Shown here: piece after piece, positions 11,431 through 24,856 of the stretch
Layout of the letters: every line of letters begins with the position of its first letter
Numbering within the stretch: position 1 is the first letter of the stretch
Assembly: GCA_034440635.1 (NCBI GenBank)
Contig: JAOTON010002231.1
Coordinates: 682,001 to 746,000 of the forward strand
Length of the DNA stretch: 64,000 nucleotides
DNA from: Lepas anatifera
Taxonomy: Eukaryota; Arthropoda; Thecostraca; Lepadidae
Direction of reading: 5' to 3'
The notes under the pieces: model-generated
Seen by the model: only the letters and a program-made list of their open reading frames with translations
Databases searched by the model: none
What the model was told of the DNA's origin: nothing
Program-made: the position numbers and the translations under genes

Positions 11431-11431
<1 letters not shown>
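11292..11431 (+). pseudogene. N-terminal fragment of a second Penelope-like copy
   Basis: The frame reads MPTDLGLILSSINDNRVKKL, then IRTCERENRKLAKTNSLLKF and NRQCLRE before running into (TA)n. The basic, charged N-terminal block ending in KFNRxCL is characteristic of the start of Penelope-like proteins. Its position after the 3' end of the first copy fits the partial tandem arrangement of this family, cut off by the microsatellite. Confidence 0.6.

Positions 11432-11469
<38 letters not shown>
11432..11469. repeat. (TA)n microsatellite
   Basis: About 38 bp of TA repeats that truncate the second Penelope-like N-terminal fragment. Confidence 0.97.
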
Positions 11470-11472
<3 letters not shown>

Positions 11473-13845
11473 ATCTGTCCTTCCATCTCTGGGTCTGCTC
11501 CACCCCCACAAAAAGTGCGGTGAGACTAATAATGTGTAACGGGAGTCAAGAAGAAAATAGTTCCTCAAAGGGTGCAAAGAGAATAGATAAACGTCTTCTT
11601 CTATTTTTGGGTGCACACTGGACACTGGATGACGTCGTTTCTCACCTCAAGAGGTAACGATTGCTTAGCTTTATGTTCGAATTAATCTAAAGCGATACCA
11701 AACAGTGTCAGGACCTTTGAGAGTATTTCAAGAGAAATTCTTAAGGCTGCTCAATATGTTTCTGGCACATGGATATCGCATACTTTCTGGGATCTTTAAC
11801 AATCCAGCACGATAAAAATATCCTTTTTTTACAGTTATTCAAGCATCGATGCAATGTTTCCAAGCCCCCGCACACAATTAATAATAGCTCTATGTTCAGG
11901 AAGTTTACAAACACGGCTGAGGACACTGACATAAACTCAACAAGTAAACTATGCTATGACATGAGAGTTATTTTGAGGAAACCCCATCAACCCAGAAAGG
12001 CTCCAGGCAGCCCAGTTCCAGCCTGGCGTAACCACAGGGCCCACTGCTCCGTTCCACGCGAACAATCAATTCCCGAACACTGGGGTACGCCTACCAAAAT
12101 ACGCTCGAGAATATTGTACCACTATTCCGCTCTTGTTGACTAGAGGCAGAGAAAGTACGCTGGCTCTCGCAATTTTTATGTGACATTTGCCTGCTTTGTC
12201 ACACGGAGCTGGAAATTGCATAGTATGCTTGTATGACATTTAAAAACAGAATATTACAGTTGTAGATAAAAGGGAAAACATTGTGGAAAGCTTGCTGGGT
12301 CAAAGAAGCAATAATTTCCATGGGCCAAGAGGTACAGAGGTAATAAAATCATCATACCAAAGGAAGAGCCAGCGTGGTAAAAAACCCTTAGTTAACTTTA
12401 TACAATTTAAGTTATTTTAGTGTGTTGCTTACTTGACTTTTACATACCATGGGTGGTCAGTCTCTACGTTATCGTATCTACACACTCCATTCAAACACTC
12501 CATTTTATATGTGTCGATTTTCTGCCCAGCTATTTTTTGTAATTGTTAGGCGGACTGAATACCAAGGTTTGGGATAATAAGGACCAATATATTGAAGATA
12601 CGTATATTGTGAATGTGATTGTCCTTGCGAAATAACGAATAATAGGCAGAAAAGTACTTACTTAATTATCGGGATTACTAGCAATACTCCTTACTTATAA
12701 CATTTTTTTGTATTAAAAATTTATGTGTCATATCTCTTATTTCTAACCTAAAAACTGCCAACCGCCATCATTGGGTCGTATGTTGAAAACTGGTAACAGT
12801 ACCAATTAAATCCAGGTATCCTGCAGGGGGGCTTTTATTTTAGGAGTAACTGAACATAGTAAGTATATCAAATATCTAATGGCACATTTATATCCTCTCA
12901 TAAGTTAGGGCAATGAGGATAAGATGATCGGTGTTAAAATGCAACGATACAAATTATCTTGAGAATGAATATCTAAATAAGAGCTCATTAATCTGAAAAT
13001 TCCAAGCAACATATCACCAGTCGAAAGCAACTGCAGAGTCGTAGCTAAAATGAATTTTGTAAACATTACATTTTCCATAAAAACCACAATCAAACCTGCA
13101 TGGCGGTATCACAGGTGCAACAATGCTATTTTTGGTAAAGGTTTCCCGTTTATGATATTTGCACAACTTACTTTCTCGTGTTGACCAGCCGACCGGTTCT
13201 TTTCCTATCTTGGTACCATAATAGGCGCGGGAGAGGCCGGCTATCGCCACAACATGTTTGATGAGAATGTTGATGGTGTTACTGCCGCCGCGTCGCCACG
13301 GGCCAAAGCAATTATCTGGTCACGTAGCCTGCAGGCTTACTGCATGGGGGCTTTATGTGCATAGTTGGATGAATGATGTGTACATGCTGGATGAATGTAT
13401 ATCCGGGAAAGAATCCTGAGGCGAGTCTCTTGCCTGAGCAGGTTACACCACAAAAAGCCAACTATCTGCATCTGGAGAAAACTAAAACAGCGTGTTGACA
13501 TGAGACTACTCGCATATGGAAACTGCCAAAAACACAAAGAGAGAGGCAGCGTTTTAACCGGATGCCAACATGTTTGCTACATAGAGGAAATATATTGGGA
13601 CAGTTGTTTCTTTCACTGATTTCAATAAATATTTTCGCAAGGCAGGAATATTTCTAACGGCCTTTGGTATTCTTGGAGATCGTTATTACGCTGCGGAAAG
13701 ACATTATAAAATTGGTGGAAAAATTTATTTATGAACAAATATATCTGATGAAGTTCTAAAGGATAATAAAGATATAGGATAGGATACAAGCTGTCTAGTA
13801 AAAACTATTCACGATATGTTTAAGATTAGTTATTTTTTCCTTGCT
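11470..13845. other. unassigned non-coding stretch
   Basis: No gene, RNA or repeat family recognised. Open frames here are short and carry no identifiable motif. Confidence 0.4.
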
Positions 13846-13950
13846 ACCGTTTCCTTAGTATTTTTGCCTTAATACCGTTTGCTTAGTATTTTTGCCTTGA
13901 TACCGTTTGCTTAGTATTTTTGCCTTGATACCGTTTCCTTAGTATCATGT
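13846..13950. repeat. 28-bp tandem repeat, about 3.7 copies
   Basis: Unit ACCGTTTGCTTAGTATTTTT followed by GCCTTGAT, with small variations (GCTTAG versus CCTTAG, TTAAT versus TTGAT). A local minisatellite. Confidence 0.85.
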
Positions 13951-15732
13951 CGTGCGAGGCTGCTTAGAATATGGGTTTAACCTTGTTTGCTTAACTATGG
14001 TGTCGACCTTAGGTTCTTTCTATGGGCCTTAACCCTTTTCCGTCGGCTCCGGTCCCTATTTCGGCGGGGGCAATATCGGCCCCTAAGATTCGTAATCTAA
14101 CCGGCCGATTTTGAAAATTAAGTGCCATGATTCCTCTGCTGCTAACTTTATTTTGAAAAAGAATTTAAATTTTTTTTTAGGGAGGTCGGCAAATATACAA
14201 TTTTTGTGTATTTTTAGTTTTCCATAACCCTTGTTCTGTTGTCGATTTTCAAAACTAGTTGGATTTACAATAATTGACCCAAATTTTTATACTCGGTTCG
14301 CAAAATTCGAAATTATGGCAGTTCAGGACCAGGACTATGGGGGAATATATACAACCTAAAGTTTTTGTTACGCGGATTGAAGCCGTCATATACTGCTTGG
14401 CATCTTTGCACATAAATAAATGGAAAAAGTGAAAACTCATGGGGCGGATGCAGTAGGTAAACAGTGGTATGTCAAATATGGATGGTTGCATGGTTATTAG
14501 TCCTTGACTAGTTGAATTTAATTTCTGATAATTTTACCCTCCATGGCAGCTCTGGGAAGGGGGTGACATGGCGGATCAGGACTCGTCGTGGGGGTGGGGG
14601 TGATTGAAACACATTTTCATATACAACGATATTGAGTCGCGGCGGTGATACTGGCTGGGAATATACATTTTGAAAATGTGTAGTGACTGGACACGCCTCT
14701 GGTATCTGAATTGGGTTATAACTATTTTGAATTTTATATGCCCAATTGTATTGCCTGGCACGGCTGTAGGTCTCCTTACTAACGTTTGCTTCTTGATAAC
14801 ATTCCCCATTTTGACTGCTGTAACCGCCCCTGATGAATACAAATAGTGACATTGTGAATGCACTATCTCTCACTAAAAATGATATAATAAAACCATATAA
14901 CTGGTTCGGATCGGGACGGCTTCTTTAAAAAACCCATGCTACGATATACTTGGTTTGTGGATGACCTCCCAAACCGCATAGCTCCGCCCTGGTAATATAT
15001 AATCTATTAACCTGCCTGCGTTTTAGGGCGGGTTCGTTCTTGGCCGTGGAATTCTAAACCTGGGGGCAAAATAGGGACCTGGTTATTACGTCCAATGTCA
15101 TATTCCATCTCATTCGTAGCCCAGCGAACATTTGTCATAGGGTAGATGAGGATGGTCCGTCAGTAACATTACAGGTGAAATTTCCTTGGATCATTTTTGC
15201 ATAATTTGTTATAATCTATCAAAGTTGGCTTCGGTTAGGTTGCATGTTGTATGTAGTTTTCTTTTTGTTTTAGCGTAGGTACCCCCGGTAGCTCGTAAGA
15301 GTCGTCCCCCCCAAGTTCACATTCTCTTCTCTGGAAAACGTCGGTGCTTTGGATGATTTAAAATGCATTCAGCGTTACAAGTTTCTTACCCATGGCCCAA
15401 TGGCAGAATCCATGCGTACCAATCTTGAACCGTCTGTCCTCATTTGCACTAGACATATTCCCACCGGGATTATTTAAGGTGTACATGGCCTTAGTTTATC
15501 TGTATCTTGTTTCAACGGTGCAAAATATGCAGAAGCTAAGGGAAAGCGGGAAACTGCTGGCTGTAGTACATGACGTGTTGATGACATGCAAATGGAACTG
15601 GCAGAATCGTTGGGATGGTGATCACCAATAACAAAGCCTTCGGCACACCTAATCGATGTTCTGGCTTCCTAATCTGCTCTTCTTGCGTGCGTCTCGTGAT
15701 CGGTTTTGGCGGGGCGATAAGAGTACCCTTCC
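13951..15732. other. unassigned non-coding stretch
   Basis: No gene recognised. At 14,031 a TTAACCC followed by a GC-rich block resembles the ends of TTAA elements elsewhere, but no partner end was found. Confidence 0.35.
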
Positions 15733-15733
15733 T

Positions 15734-15767
<34 letters not shown>
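15733..15767. repeat. (CT)n microsatellite
   Basis: A run of CT dinucleotides with one early interruption. Confidence 0.95.
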
Positions 15768-18700
15768 GCCGCTGCGTGGCCAGCAGGTTCTCGGTATTCC
15801 TCCCATTAGCTGTGTTGACAACGCATCGAAGATGCGTGAGAGTTGGGAAGATGGAGAGGCACATTATTGCGGGCCTTATTGCATCGGCCTCGCTACCTGA
15901 CCGATGAGGTAACAGAAACAAATAGAAAAGGCATATCTTCTCTCTTCTGCACGTGGCAGACTTCTGTCTAGTGGTGAGGCGTACCTTCGTCGCTTGCTCT
16001 CCCTCCTCCCTGCCCCGCAAGCCCCCAGCAGTCCGTTGATTCTTGACCGAAGAACAACTCGTAGCCAATAGGGTCACCTAACGGTTGGTATAACACGCTT
16101 TTGTATTTGGGGTTTGGGGTGGGAATATACCAACTCTTTTCACGTGGCGGACTTGGCCTCAAGACATGGTGGATTCCCTGGGCAAATAGTATTATAAAAC
16201 AATTTAGCAAGTAAATAATATGCTAAAAGAGACAGATTCGAGAAAAACTATGCGGCAGTTTCTTCGTGTCTATATCGAGCGCCTTCCTTTCGTTTTGTTC
16301 ACCTTCTCATGCTGACATTAGGGAACAGAATGGACTCTGTCCGCAAATATAAATATTTGTAGATTCAGAAGTGTGCAAAGCGTTCAGGAAATCCTCCAGT
16401 TTTTGCACCAAGCTTCCAATCTTTTGGTGGTACATATCCGGTTTGAAATTCTGTTGGCGATACGCTCAAACACCCTTTTTTACTCCTATGTCTCAATATG
16501 GCCGTGAAGACGACGCTCCGTAAAAAGTTATACTGAAGAAAAAGACAATACAAATAAATGGTGAGGAAAACGAGGAGCATTGCGAAAATAGTGAGCCTGA
16601 ATGGGAATTGGTATCAACGAGGGATCGGAGAGGCGCAATCAGCACGTCCGATGTAGGCGTGAGAGGAATTCTTTGGGCGATCGGACCGCACAAAGAAAGG
16701 CCGAGAACGCTGGACTGTGCGGTCGTGCGTTGTAATTTGGCATCACGCAGACTGCCGGGTCCACAGCTTTCCTTTTCAGAACGCACAGCGCTCAGGATAT
16801 GGCGTCTAGAGTGTCGGTTTTTGTGGGTGAAAGTATGTCTCGAGTTTCAGGTAATATGGGCAAACAATCTTATTGGAATTCCAAGCATGAGGCAGATGGA
16901 TAATTTTGTCAAATTTTGAAACAGACTTGGAATTATTAACATTTGTTATTGTATATATGTGTGACGTGTGCTTCATAACTATCAATGGCGTATCTAGATT
17001 ATTGCGAGGCGCACAAACCATGCTATGCTGCTCGAGTCAATACGTAAGCCAGTGTTAAAAACATTTTGTTCAATCAAGGAGCGCTTATGTGCTTTGTTTA
17101 TCGGTTATCTGGATTCATTCCCGCGGAGGGAGGAACCTCATAGGTTTCTGCTGTCATTGCATGGATCACATTGTACGTTCTGTTTGCGAACTATACCTGT
17201 GGTATGACATTTCACCCTGCAGCATTTATCACTTCTATCAGAGGCCAGCGTCCTGAGAGTATTCGACTCCCAGCTGAACTTCCACTATCATACCGCCGCG
17301 GTCAAACAGACAACAGAGACGACGATCGGTGCACTCAAAGCCGTGCAGCAGAAATGAAGTAGGAATGTGGAAAGAACGCCCTGAGCAAAATGTATAAACC
17401 CGTAATACTACCGGTCGAGCAGTGAGGCAGCTGTATCATACATGCTATTTGCCATGGCCTTAGACAGGGGATATCATGGATAGCATTGCATGACGGAACC
17501 CTGACTCCTGGTCACCCGAGACTGTGCGGGCACAGTGATCACAAAATCAGTGGAGTTAAATAACGAAGCAAAAATAATAAACATGTGCTCACCAGTCCAC
17601 GACTGGAGGCCATTCAGAGGAGAAAATAATAAGATCCGCCAATACAAATAAAATATGTCAATAATAAAATCCACTGTTGATTCTTCTCTGTATGAGCCTT
17701 TCCCAGTCTCTTGAAAAATAGAACAAAAAATATATAATTTCTCCGGATCAAAAAATGTACTGAGAGATAATTCAAAAACGGCAGTTACCCTCTATCACGG
17801 TTATTATGTTTAACTCATTTTCAGACGGATTTTACAGGTGCACTGACTTTTCAAAGTCTAGAGCTAGTTTCAAGAAGAAGAAGGCAGGAAGAAGAGTATC
17901 AAACATTTTTGCATACGCCCAGGGAAATTTAGTGATCTTTGGAACGGGAAGTACAACCCTAAATAACTGGAGACATTGTGTCAGTTACAGCTATTTTCCT
18001 ATTACTTGTTGATTCTGGCATGAAATGTTTTAATGGAAAATGTTTAAAAGAATGGACGGATTTTTGTATCCATCTTTAAGTGATTTTAGGCAGCCACCTA
18101 CCCCCTCTTCGCTCAACGACTCTTTTGGATGGCCCCCTACCGGTGCCCGCGGAGCCCTGGAACAACATACCCCGCTCCCTTGAATGACAGGCCATGCCAC
18201 CACCAGCGTTCATCAGCTCTTCATTGCAGCGTCTAATTACCCAATTATCCTTCTACAAACAATGGTTAGATCCGGGTCAGCTGCAATTACGCACGCACCT
18301 GTTCGATGATACAAATGTATACACGGAGTTTGGTACCAATACGGCTCAATGCTTCAATTGGCATGCCACTGGTCCACTGCATTTGAACGATATACACTTG
18401 CAATGAAGGCGCTCACCTCGCTTGGCATTCGTGAACCAGAATTCTAAGAGCTACAATTGGCCAATAAATTTGAAACGAGTCATATTTTCCAGACATTTAG
18501 ACAAAGTGAAGCGTTCAACTAGTGCGTTGCTCCTTTCGATTGCAAAGCTGCTGGCCTGGCTTAAATATTCATTATATAAGCCTTAAATATTTCAGTAGGC
18601 GCATGGAAACTGGTGAAACGTAGAAACTGTGGTGGTCTTAGAATGTTTAGCCCCTCCAAAAATACTGGAAGTTTGTTGCGATGGGTAGAGTGTTGTCGCA

Positions 18701-20378
18701 CAACTGTGGCATAATAAAGTTAGAATGACACGGTCTGCTTCTTTTTAGAGCGAAATACCCCAGGCATCGGATAAGGCTTCCTCAACTACCTGCACTTATG
18801 ATTTTATCTATGATACCTCCCCTTCTAAGAGGGTGAGAGGTAGGAGTCTCCGCGTCATATGGCCTTAGTGTGCAGTTCCTGCGTCGTTTGGGCCTATCCT
18901 TTATGTGCAGTCCACTAGTAACCTACCTACGTACCTTACATGTAACTCTCTTACCTTAAATGCAGCGATTTTACAGCTCGTCTAGCTAGGCAGGGATTGA
19001 CGATGTCAACGGATGAAGAGAAAAAGAAATGTCGATGGTCGATTACCTAGCCCAACGTCACGTGGACCCTCTTGTAAGACGAATACAATATAAAAACAGA
19101 GCCGAGGAAGCTACATTCACTGGAACCATTTTCTGATGTTGGTCTAATGGTGTTCTGAGTTCGGTCAGCATGAATCTTCTTACATATTTTGGCTGAATGC
19201 TGCTTCAATTGCTGCTTACCCGTCGGTGTGCGGGTAATCAGCAATTGCACTGACAATGACATTCATTAGATTTAGATGATTAAATCATAATGAACCAATC
19301 ACATTTCAATTACATAGCTTTCAAGCTCAATACTAAGCAGTTATGTCTGCTTGACACCCTATAGATTGAATAGTAAAAAGTATTTTTATAAATAATCCAG
19401 TCGGGCAAACTTACTGCATCGCTTTCCTGGAAACCAATTCATTTACCTAAGTGGGTGAAACCCCCCAACCGTAGGAGTAACGGTGTTGTTAAAACCCCGC
19501 CAGTAATAGCCAAAGAGTACGTTGAACATTATTTTTGAACCGAAATAACGCTTGAGCGTGCCGTAAAACCGTTGACGGCCATTTTGATCTGTCAAAAACC
19601 CAATAATTGTGAAGAAACACCAAATTCAGAGTGCAATCCCGAGCCCCAGAGCCCCGCTCTACGTACAATACGGGCACGCAGCCAGTGAAACACAACTGGA
19701 GTGTGGGGCGGATAACCATTGAATATAACTCATTACCACATCTGTTTGACGAGGATAGCCGGACCAGGAAGCATGCCATGCACGGATACCGCACTCCGTT
19801 CACAGTGGGAGCTCCAGTAGGCACCAGTGAATGGTCCCCCAGCGCCCTGCTCCTGTATCCCCCGCAGTCACGTGCGTACGGGACCATCGATGTCGCTAAC
19901 CGGACGCGTGGCTCCAGTACGTGCTGACCTTCTGGAGCCGCCAGCAGTTACCCACGTGACCGGGCTGCTTAGCTGCCCGGTGGTAGCGCCAATGTCTTAC
20001 CTGATATCCTATTTTGACGGATATCCTACTTTCACGCGTATTCACGAGCCCACAATAAACAAACGCGGCATGTCCCTTCGACAAAGGACTTGCTGTCAAC
20101 TACGGTAGTCGATCAACTACGTTGGTCCCTTGGCTGTGATCGAACATAGCTGCTTGTTTCTTAAAAAATCATATATCATACATGAATTTTCCAGAAATGG
20201 CAATATGATACTATATTCATCGATTGTGATATCCAAACCCTCCGGAACGCCCCATATATCTGACATCGAAAATTTGATTCAACGTATATGTATGTGCACA
20301 GCAGACTACTAGGTAAGTCTCACATAGAGTAAATATGAATTGAAACTTTTAATTTCTAACACCATATTGGCAGCTTCC
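15768..20378. other. unassigned stretch without recognised genes
   Basis: Scattered frames of 60-140 codons show no motif. The segment 19,620-20,000 is GC-richer and open on both strands, giving peptides such as RADLLEPPAVTHVTGLLSCP that I cannot assign. No RNA gene or element end was recognised. Confidence 0.35.
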
Positions 20379-20690
20379 CTATCCACATTCCATTAAGTTT
20401 TCTGAAGCCAGGCGGGGCGGCCGGCGGCACACGGCCGGGCGGCAGAGTTGCTCTATTCCGGGCGGTAACGGCCCAGCTGAGTTGTGACACCGAACTCCGC
20501 CGCCCGCCGTCGCTCCCGACGAGGCGGCGAGTCGACGATTAACGACACACGTCGACGCCACGAGAAATGTCTCCTCGTCGCTGGCTGCCGTGGTTAACCG
20601 GTATAAGGGCGCTGGCACCAGCCTTGATGCGGCGCATATGCAGCGCGCCCGCCGCCATGCACGTGTGGAATGGTGCTGGAACTGCAGCGA
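20379..20690. other. CpG-rich patch
   Basis: A strongly GC- and CpG-rich block (GGCGGGGCGGCCGGCGGCAC and CGACGAGGCGGCGAGTCGAC) stands out from the AT-richer surroundings. The minus strand is open for 79 codons with an alanine- and arginine-rich product. It could be a promoter-type island, a GC-rich exon or part of an element. Confidence 0.3.
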
Positions 20691-20902
20691 GTTTACATAT
20701 TCAAGGGCGGTCTACAGCTTTCGAACACTGCCATAGATTCGTGTATTTGGGGCTTGATACTTCTTTGACATTTAAACATTACTTTGACTTAAAAACTAGG
20801 CTAAGAAATAAGCTAGCAGCTTGTGGAATTGCTCCACAATTATCCCCTGGAATTGCTCACTTGGCTCCTTTTTCTCATCGAATACAACACTTCTCAACAT
20901 GA
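20691..20902 (+). pseudogene. possible LINE reverse-transcriptase 3' remnant
   Basis: The frame includes FEHCHRFVYLGLDTSLTFKH followed by LKTRLRNKLAACG. Jockey-type non-LTR retrotransposons have a region after the RT palm that reads YLGVxLDxxLTFxxH...KLxxRxxLL, and this resembles it. The similarity covers only about 35 residues and no catalytic motif is present. Confidence 0.3.
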
Positions 20903-21744
20903 TCACCATACAGCTCTGATATTTTGCGTTGAAAATTAGATGGGCAGCATGACGAAATATACGATGAGAAGAGATATTGGGAGGTGTGTATTCCTCTGAA
21001 AGTGTTGCTTGATAATGGTGATCAAATGGACAATAGGAAAGCGCACACGTCACACGCTGCCTCAGACTGAGAGCAGTGCTAATATCTAATCACATTTATC
21101 GGATTTCTATGTGATCTATCTTTTATCATGGTCGGCTGTTAACCTTTTAAACAAAAGGCACAAATATTACGTATGAATCTGGATTTTATTTCTAGGTCAG
21201 GAGTATTCGATGGAGAAACTGGCCAGTTCGGGCCAAATAATTAATCCAAGAAAACGTACAATCTATAGCCGCATAATATTTTGCTTCCTCATGTGATATT
21301 GGATGATTTGAGAAGAAAAATGAGATCAAATTAAGGGGATAGATTCGCAATCTTGGAATCGCTGAGCCGTGGGTCTGACGAGGCATGGCTCTGTGACACT
21401 GCTATTCTTCTGTTGAGGCCCAGCGCTATCGACCAGTCCGCATTCAGAATCCGAGGCGCATCTCGCATTCCCACGGCACGTGAGCAGCACCACCAGCTCA
21501 CATTTTAGACAGAATCTGCATTGCTGCGACGACCGAGTTCTACGTAGTGGCGTTGGGTAATTTGCTGTCGCTGTCCAAATGCGTGACAGCATCAAGAAGA
21601 AATCGGTCGGACGATAACAGTTGCCGATCTCAGTTTAGCAGGCTAGTCTGGCAACCGTTCGTTAATTCGAGAAACATGTTAAGATGCCGGTGAATGACGA
21701 TGATTACGTTAGAATGCCACTGCAATGGCTGCTGTTACCACATG
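20903..21744. other. unassigned non-coding stretch
   Basis: Nothing recognised on either strand. Confidence 0.4.
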
Positions 21745-21805
21745 GGACGGAGTCAGGTGGTAGAGGGCAGCGGATCTCATGGTGAGGGACCGTGGATCCC
21801 CTGTG
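21745..21805 (+). repeat. decayed tRNA-like head, possible SINE
   Basis: GTCAGGTGGTAGAGGGCAGC resembles a tRNA D-arm/A-box, followed by CTCATGGTGAGGGACCGTGG and ATCCCCT, where a B-box would be expected but TTCGA is missing. Likely an old tRNA-derived SINE head. Confidence 0.3.
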
Positions 21806-24800
21806 TGCCGACATATCACTCGTAAAGGCATGTTGACGCTTGACCGGAATGCCAACCGTTTCGTGCTTATTGTTCGTGGGTTGATTTCACCTGTCACAAT
21901 CAGCACTTTGACCATACGTCACTCTTTGCCGAATTCAGAACATCTTCCGGGGGTGCCACCGTCAGGCGCAGCCCAGTATACGTGGCAGGCTAGAGCCGCT
22001 GGCAATTGGCAATGCGGTGCGCCGTCGCAAGGCGCGCAGGCCGAGACTGGCTGGGGCACCACCCCGTAGCACTCGTGGTCCAGGACAACGGAGAGGCGGC
22101 GACCTGACTGGACGAGCGATTTCCAACGATACGTGTCTGCGGTTTGCCCAACCAGTGGCCGGAAAAGTGACCAAGTATCATCCCCCTTGAGTCTTTTGAA
22201 TCTTGGATCCATACATATATAATATATATTATCATCGAACACGATGGGTAAACACAAGTACAGGGATTAAAAAAGCACAAAACGTCATAAAGAGGTAAAA
22301 AAGCACGATGATAAGAAATAGCCACGAAGATGGCGCTGTGCGACACAGCAGGGCCAGGTGAAACGGGACTGAAAAGCATGCCCCGAGCACAGATAGGCCG
22401 ATGCACGAGAGATGCCGGCATTCTCGGGTTCGACGCAGCAGCGGCGACACAGCTGAAGTGGTGGGACAGTACATGGTGCAATGGACATGATAAAAATGAA
22501 AAGAAAAGGGGTTAATGGGGAAATGAAAAAATAAATAACGTAAAATAAACAAGGGGATTGGATGGTATACACGAGATCGGCACCAGTCATCGTAGGGACA
22601 CATGTCAATTAACTCAGGGTGTCATCTTAGGAACACACGTCATTTAACTCAGGTAAGATTCGTTCATAAAGAATGCAAAAAGCTACTGTGTTCGTTCAAT
22701 TCATTATCTTAGATAACGAATTGAAAGCTGAGCGTCAACTTATCACGTTGCAATGCGCACAGTCCTGCTTATGTTGTCACCTGCTTGATATATTTTTGGC
22801 CCCAATATTTTTGGCGAATTGCCTGATTTTTCCTCTGTCCCCAAACACCATGGCAGTGAAGGGGAAATGATATATGCATATATATATATATATATAAACA
22901 GATAATTTCCGGTGTCAAGTGCTCTGAAGAAATGACGCCACTCAGGGCTTAAAATATATAAATCATTCAGTGGAGGAGACAGTGATTTTCTGAAGGGGTC
23001 GTTAGCTCATCGGGGGCGTCGACGGCACCACAAATCTGCAGCACGACCTCAACCTCTCCACTTCCGCCACCAAGCTGAGAGAGCCTACCGTCTGTGGGCG
23101 TTGGTGACGTCATCAGAGATGAAAAATCCACGCAATGGTCAGACCTCTAACTTTGTTATTAGTTCGAGCAGGCTGGAATTCTGAGAGTCGAAGACAGCGT
23201 GTGAGGCGTGGCAGCTCACTTTACAATGACGCAGGCAGCTGCTCTAATGGCACCGTGAGAGCACTACACCAAAGCCTATATCTTTGGCCGTTGTCCATCA
23301 AATCTCAATTGAAAAAAACCTTCAAATACTTGCCGGGAGACACAGCCTTGCTGCGGCCAGAGTAGGACTGAAGCTCGTGTTATTTCCATTATATCTGCCT
23401 TATAAGACGTTAAAAAACATGTATTGTAGGAGGCCATAAGCTGTCATTCTATCTTTCCAAGGTGGCTGCAAAATATTTGAAACGAGAAAAAAGGGCACTT
23501 GCTGACAACTGAAAAAATCGATGCAAACATATATTTCTGAAAAGGTAATTCGATCTTTAGTGCTTTTACTCACATGCCTTTAAAGTCGGAATTAACTTTT
23601 GGGATGCAACAATAATAAAAGTATGGGATGGAATTTGAACACATTGACAGGACCAGACCCTTTAAAGCTGGGTTGAGAGACGTCTTGATTACATGGCAGT
23701 GAGAATATGTTGGATAAATGTTTGATCGTACATTGTTTTTGTCATTGAGGCTGCTGTGTTTTAGTGATAACTTCCATCATACTTTGTTTTATCCCTGCTA
23801 TCTGTACACAGTTTTTCATGTTTTACACTCTGGTGTGTCATTGTGAGAAGTCACACCAAGTGGATCTATGACTTTATATATGTTTGAATCTGGACCTGAA
23901 TGTCTGATGGTGTTAATTATTTAAAGGGATTCGGATTTTGATACACCCACAGAAATACACACAAATGACGTGAATTTCAAATTGTATACTAACCTAAATA
24001 GACCCAGTAAAACTACATGTCTTATGGGAAGAAATAGGCGATCGGTTTTAATGCATTCCAGAAAACTGGTGCAGGCATACACCTCAGCACGACACATCTC
24101 AGGCCTTTCTCTAGAAGTGCAGGTGCTCAATTCACCCGTTGTAGAAACAACATCAAAGGCTTTCAAATAAAATACAACTTCAAAATGCAAGACAAAATCC
24201 GCTCGATTTAATGTGACGTAAAATGAAGGAGCGCCGAAGGTAATAGGTTCAGTAATGAGTGCATGAAATCTGGGGATGATGTTGAAGCTTGGCACGGTCA
24301 GTGAACGTTCTTAACGCCATATAACTTCAGCAGTTGGTGCATCATAAAGCTCGAACAGCTTAGAACAGACTGACGCAACAACTGGCTGCGCTATGACTGG
24401 AAAAGTTATCCAAGAGCAGGAAATAGCTTTGATTAGTTCTTAAGTATGTTACCAACACCGGTTCGTACAATCTTAATAACCAGGAGCTGCACCACAGGTG
24501 GCCTGCCATCGATCTGCAGCTACGATGTCGAAGGCCATATATGACCTGACATTGATAAAGCGTTACAGTACCAGATCACGTGCAACGGTACTCAAGAGGG
24601 AGTGGTATATGGGCGGCGCGTGTACTCTATGCAGTGCGTGATAAGAGGGAATGCAAACATAAAACGTCCAAAGGAAATATCGCCACAAATGGTATAGCCT
24701 GTGCGTGCCTTTGAATTACCTCAGGTACCTGCGTTATCTGTTACTTGGCATTGAACGGTGCTTCTATCATACCTGAGGCGTCTAAGAACAATGCGAATAG

Positions 24801-24856
24801 CTCGTTTTATTTGGAAAATTCATTTGCTCTGTATATAATACACGCACCACAGTATC
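21806..24856. other. unassigned stretch without recognised genes
   Basis: GC-rich around 21,950-22,110, with open frames on several strands but no motif. A near-repeat of the motif TTAACTCAGG occurs at 22,610-22,655, and a short (TA)n lies at 22,871-22,897. Nothing else is recognised. Confidence 0.35.

Larger units (their letters stand above)
9298..11431 (+). mobile_element. Penelope-like retroelement, decayed
   Basis: The whole unit runs from one (TA)n tract to the next. In order it holds the reverse transcriptase region, a conserved linker around IYYKNRK, a C-terminal GIY-YIG endonuclease ending with a lysine-rich tail, a 3' non-coding region, and then the beginning of what looks like a second copy (see 11,292). 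Partial tandem copies of this kind are typical of Penelope-like elements. At least four frameshifts or stops interrupt the coding part, so it is non-functional as read. Confidence 0.85.

Noticed and set aside
19631..20108. Overlapping plus-strand frames as a gene
   Set aside because: No domain, no consistent codon pattern and no splice structure could be supported.
22997..23060. tRNA-like A-box near GTTAGCTCATCGG
   Set aside because: No B-box follows within a reasonable distance.
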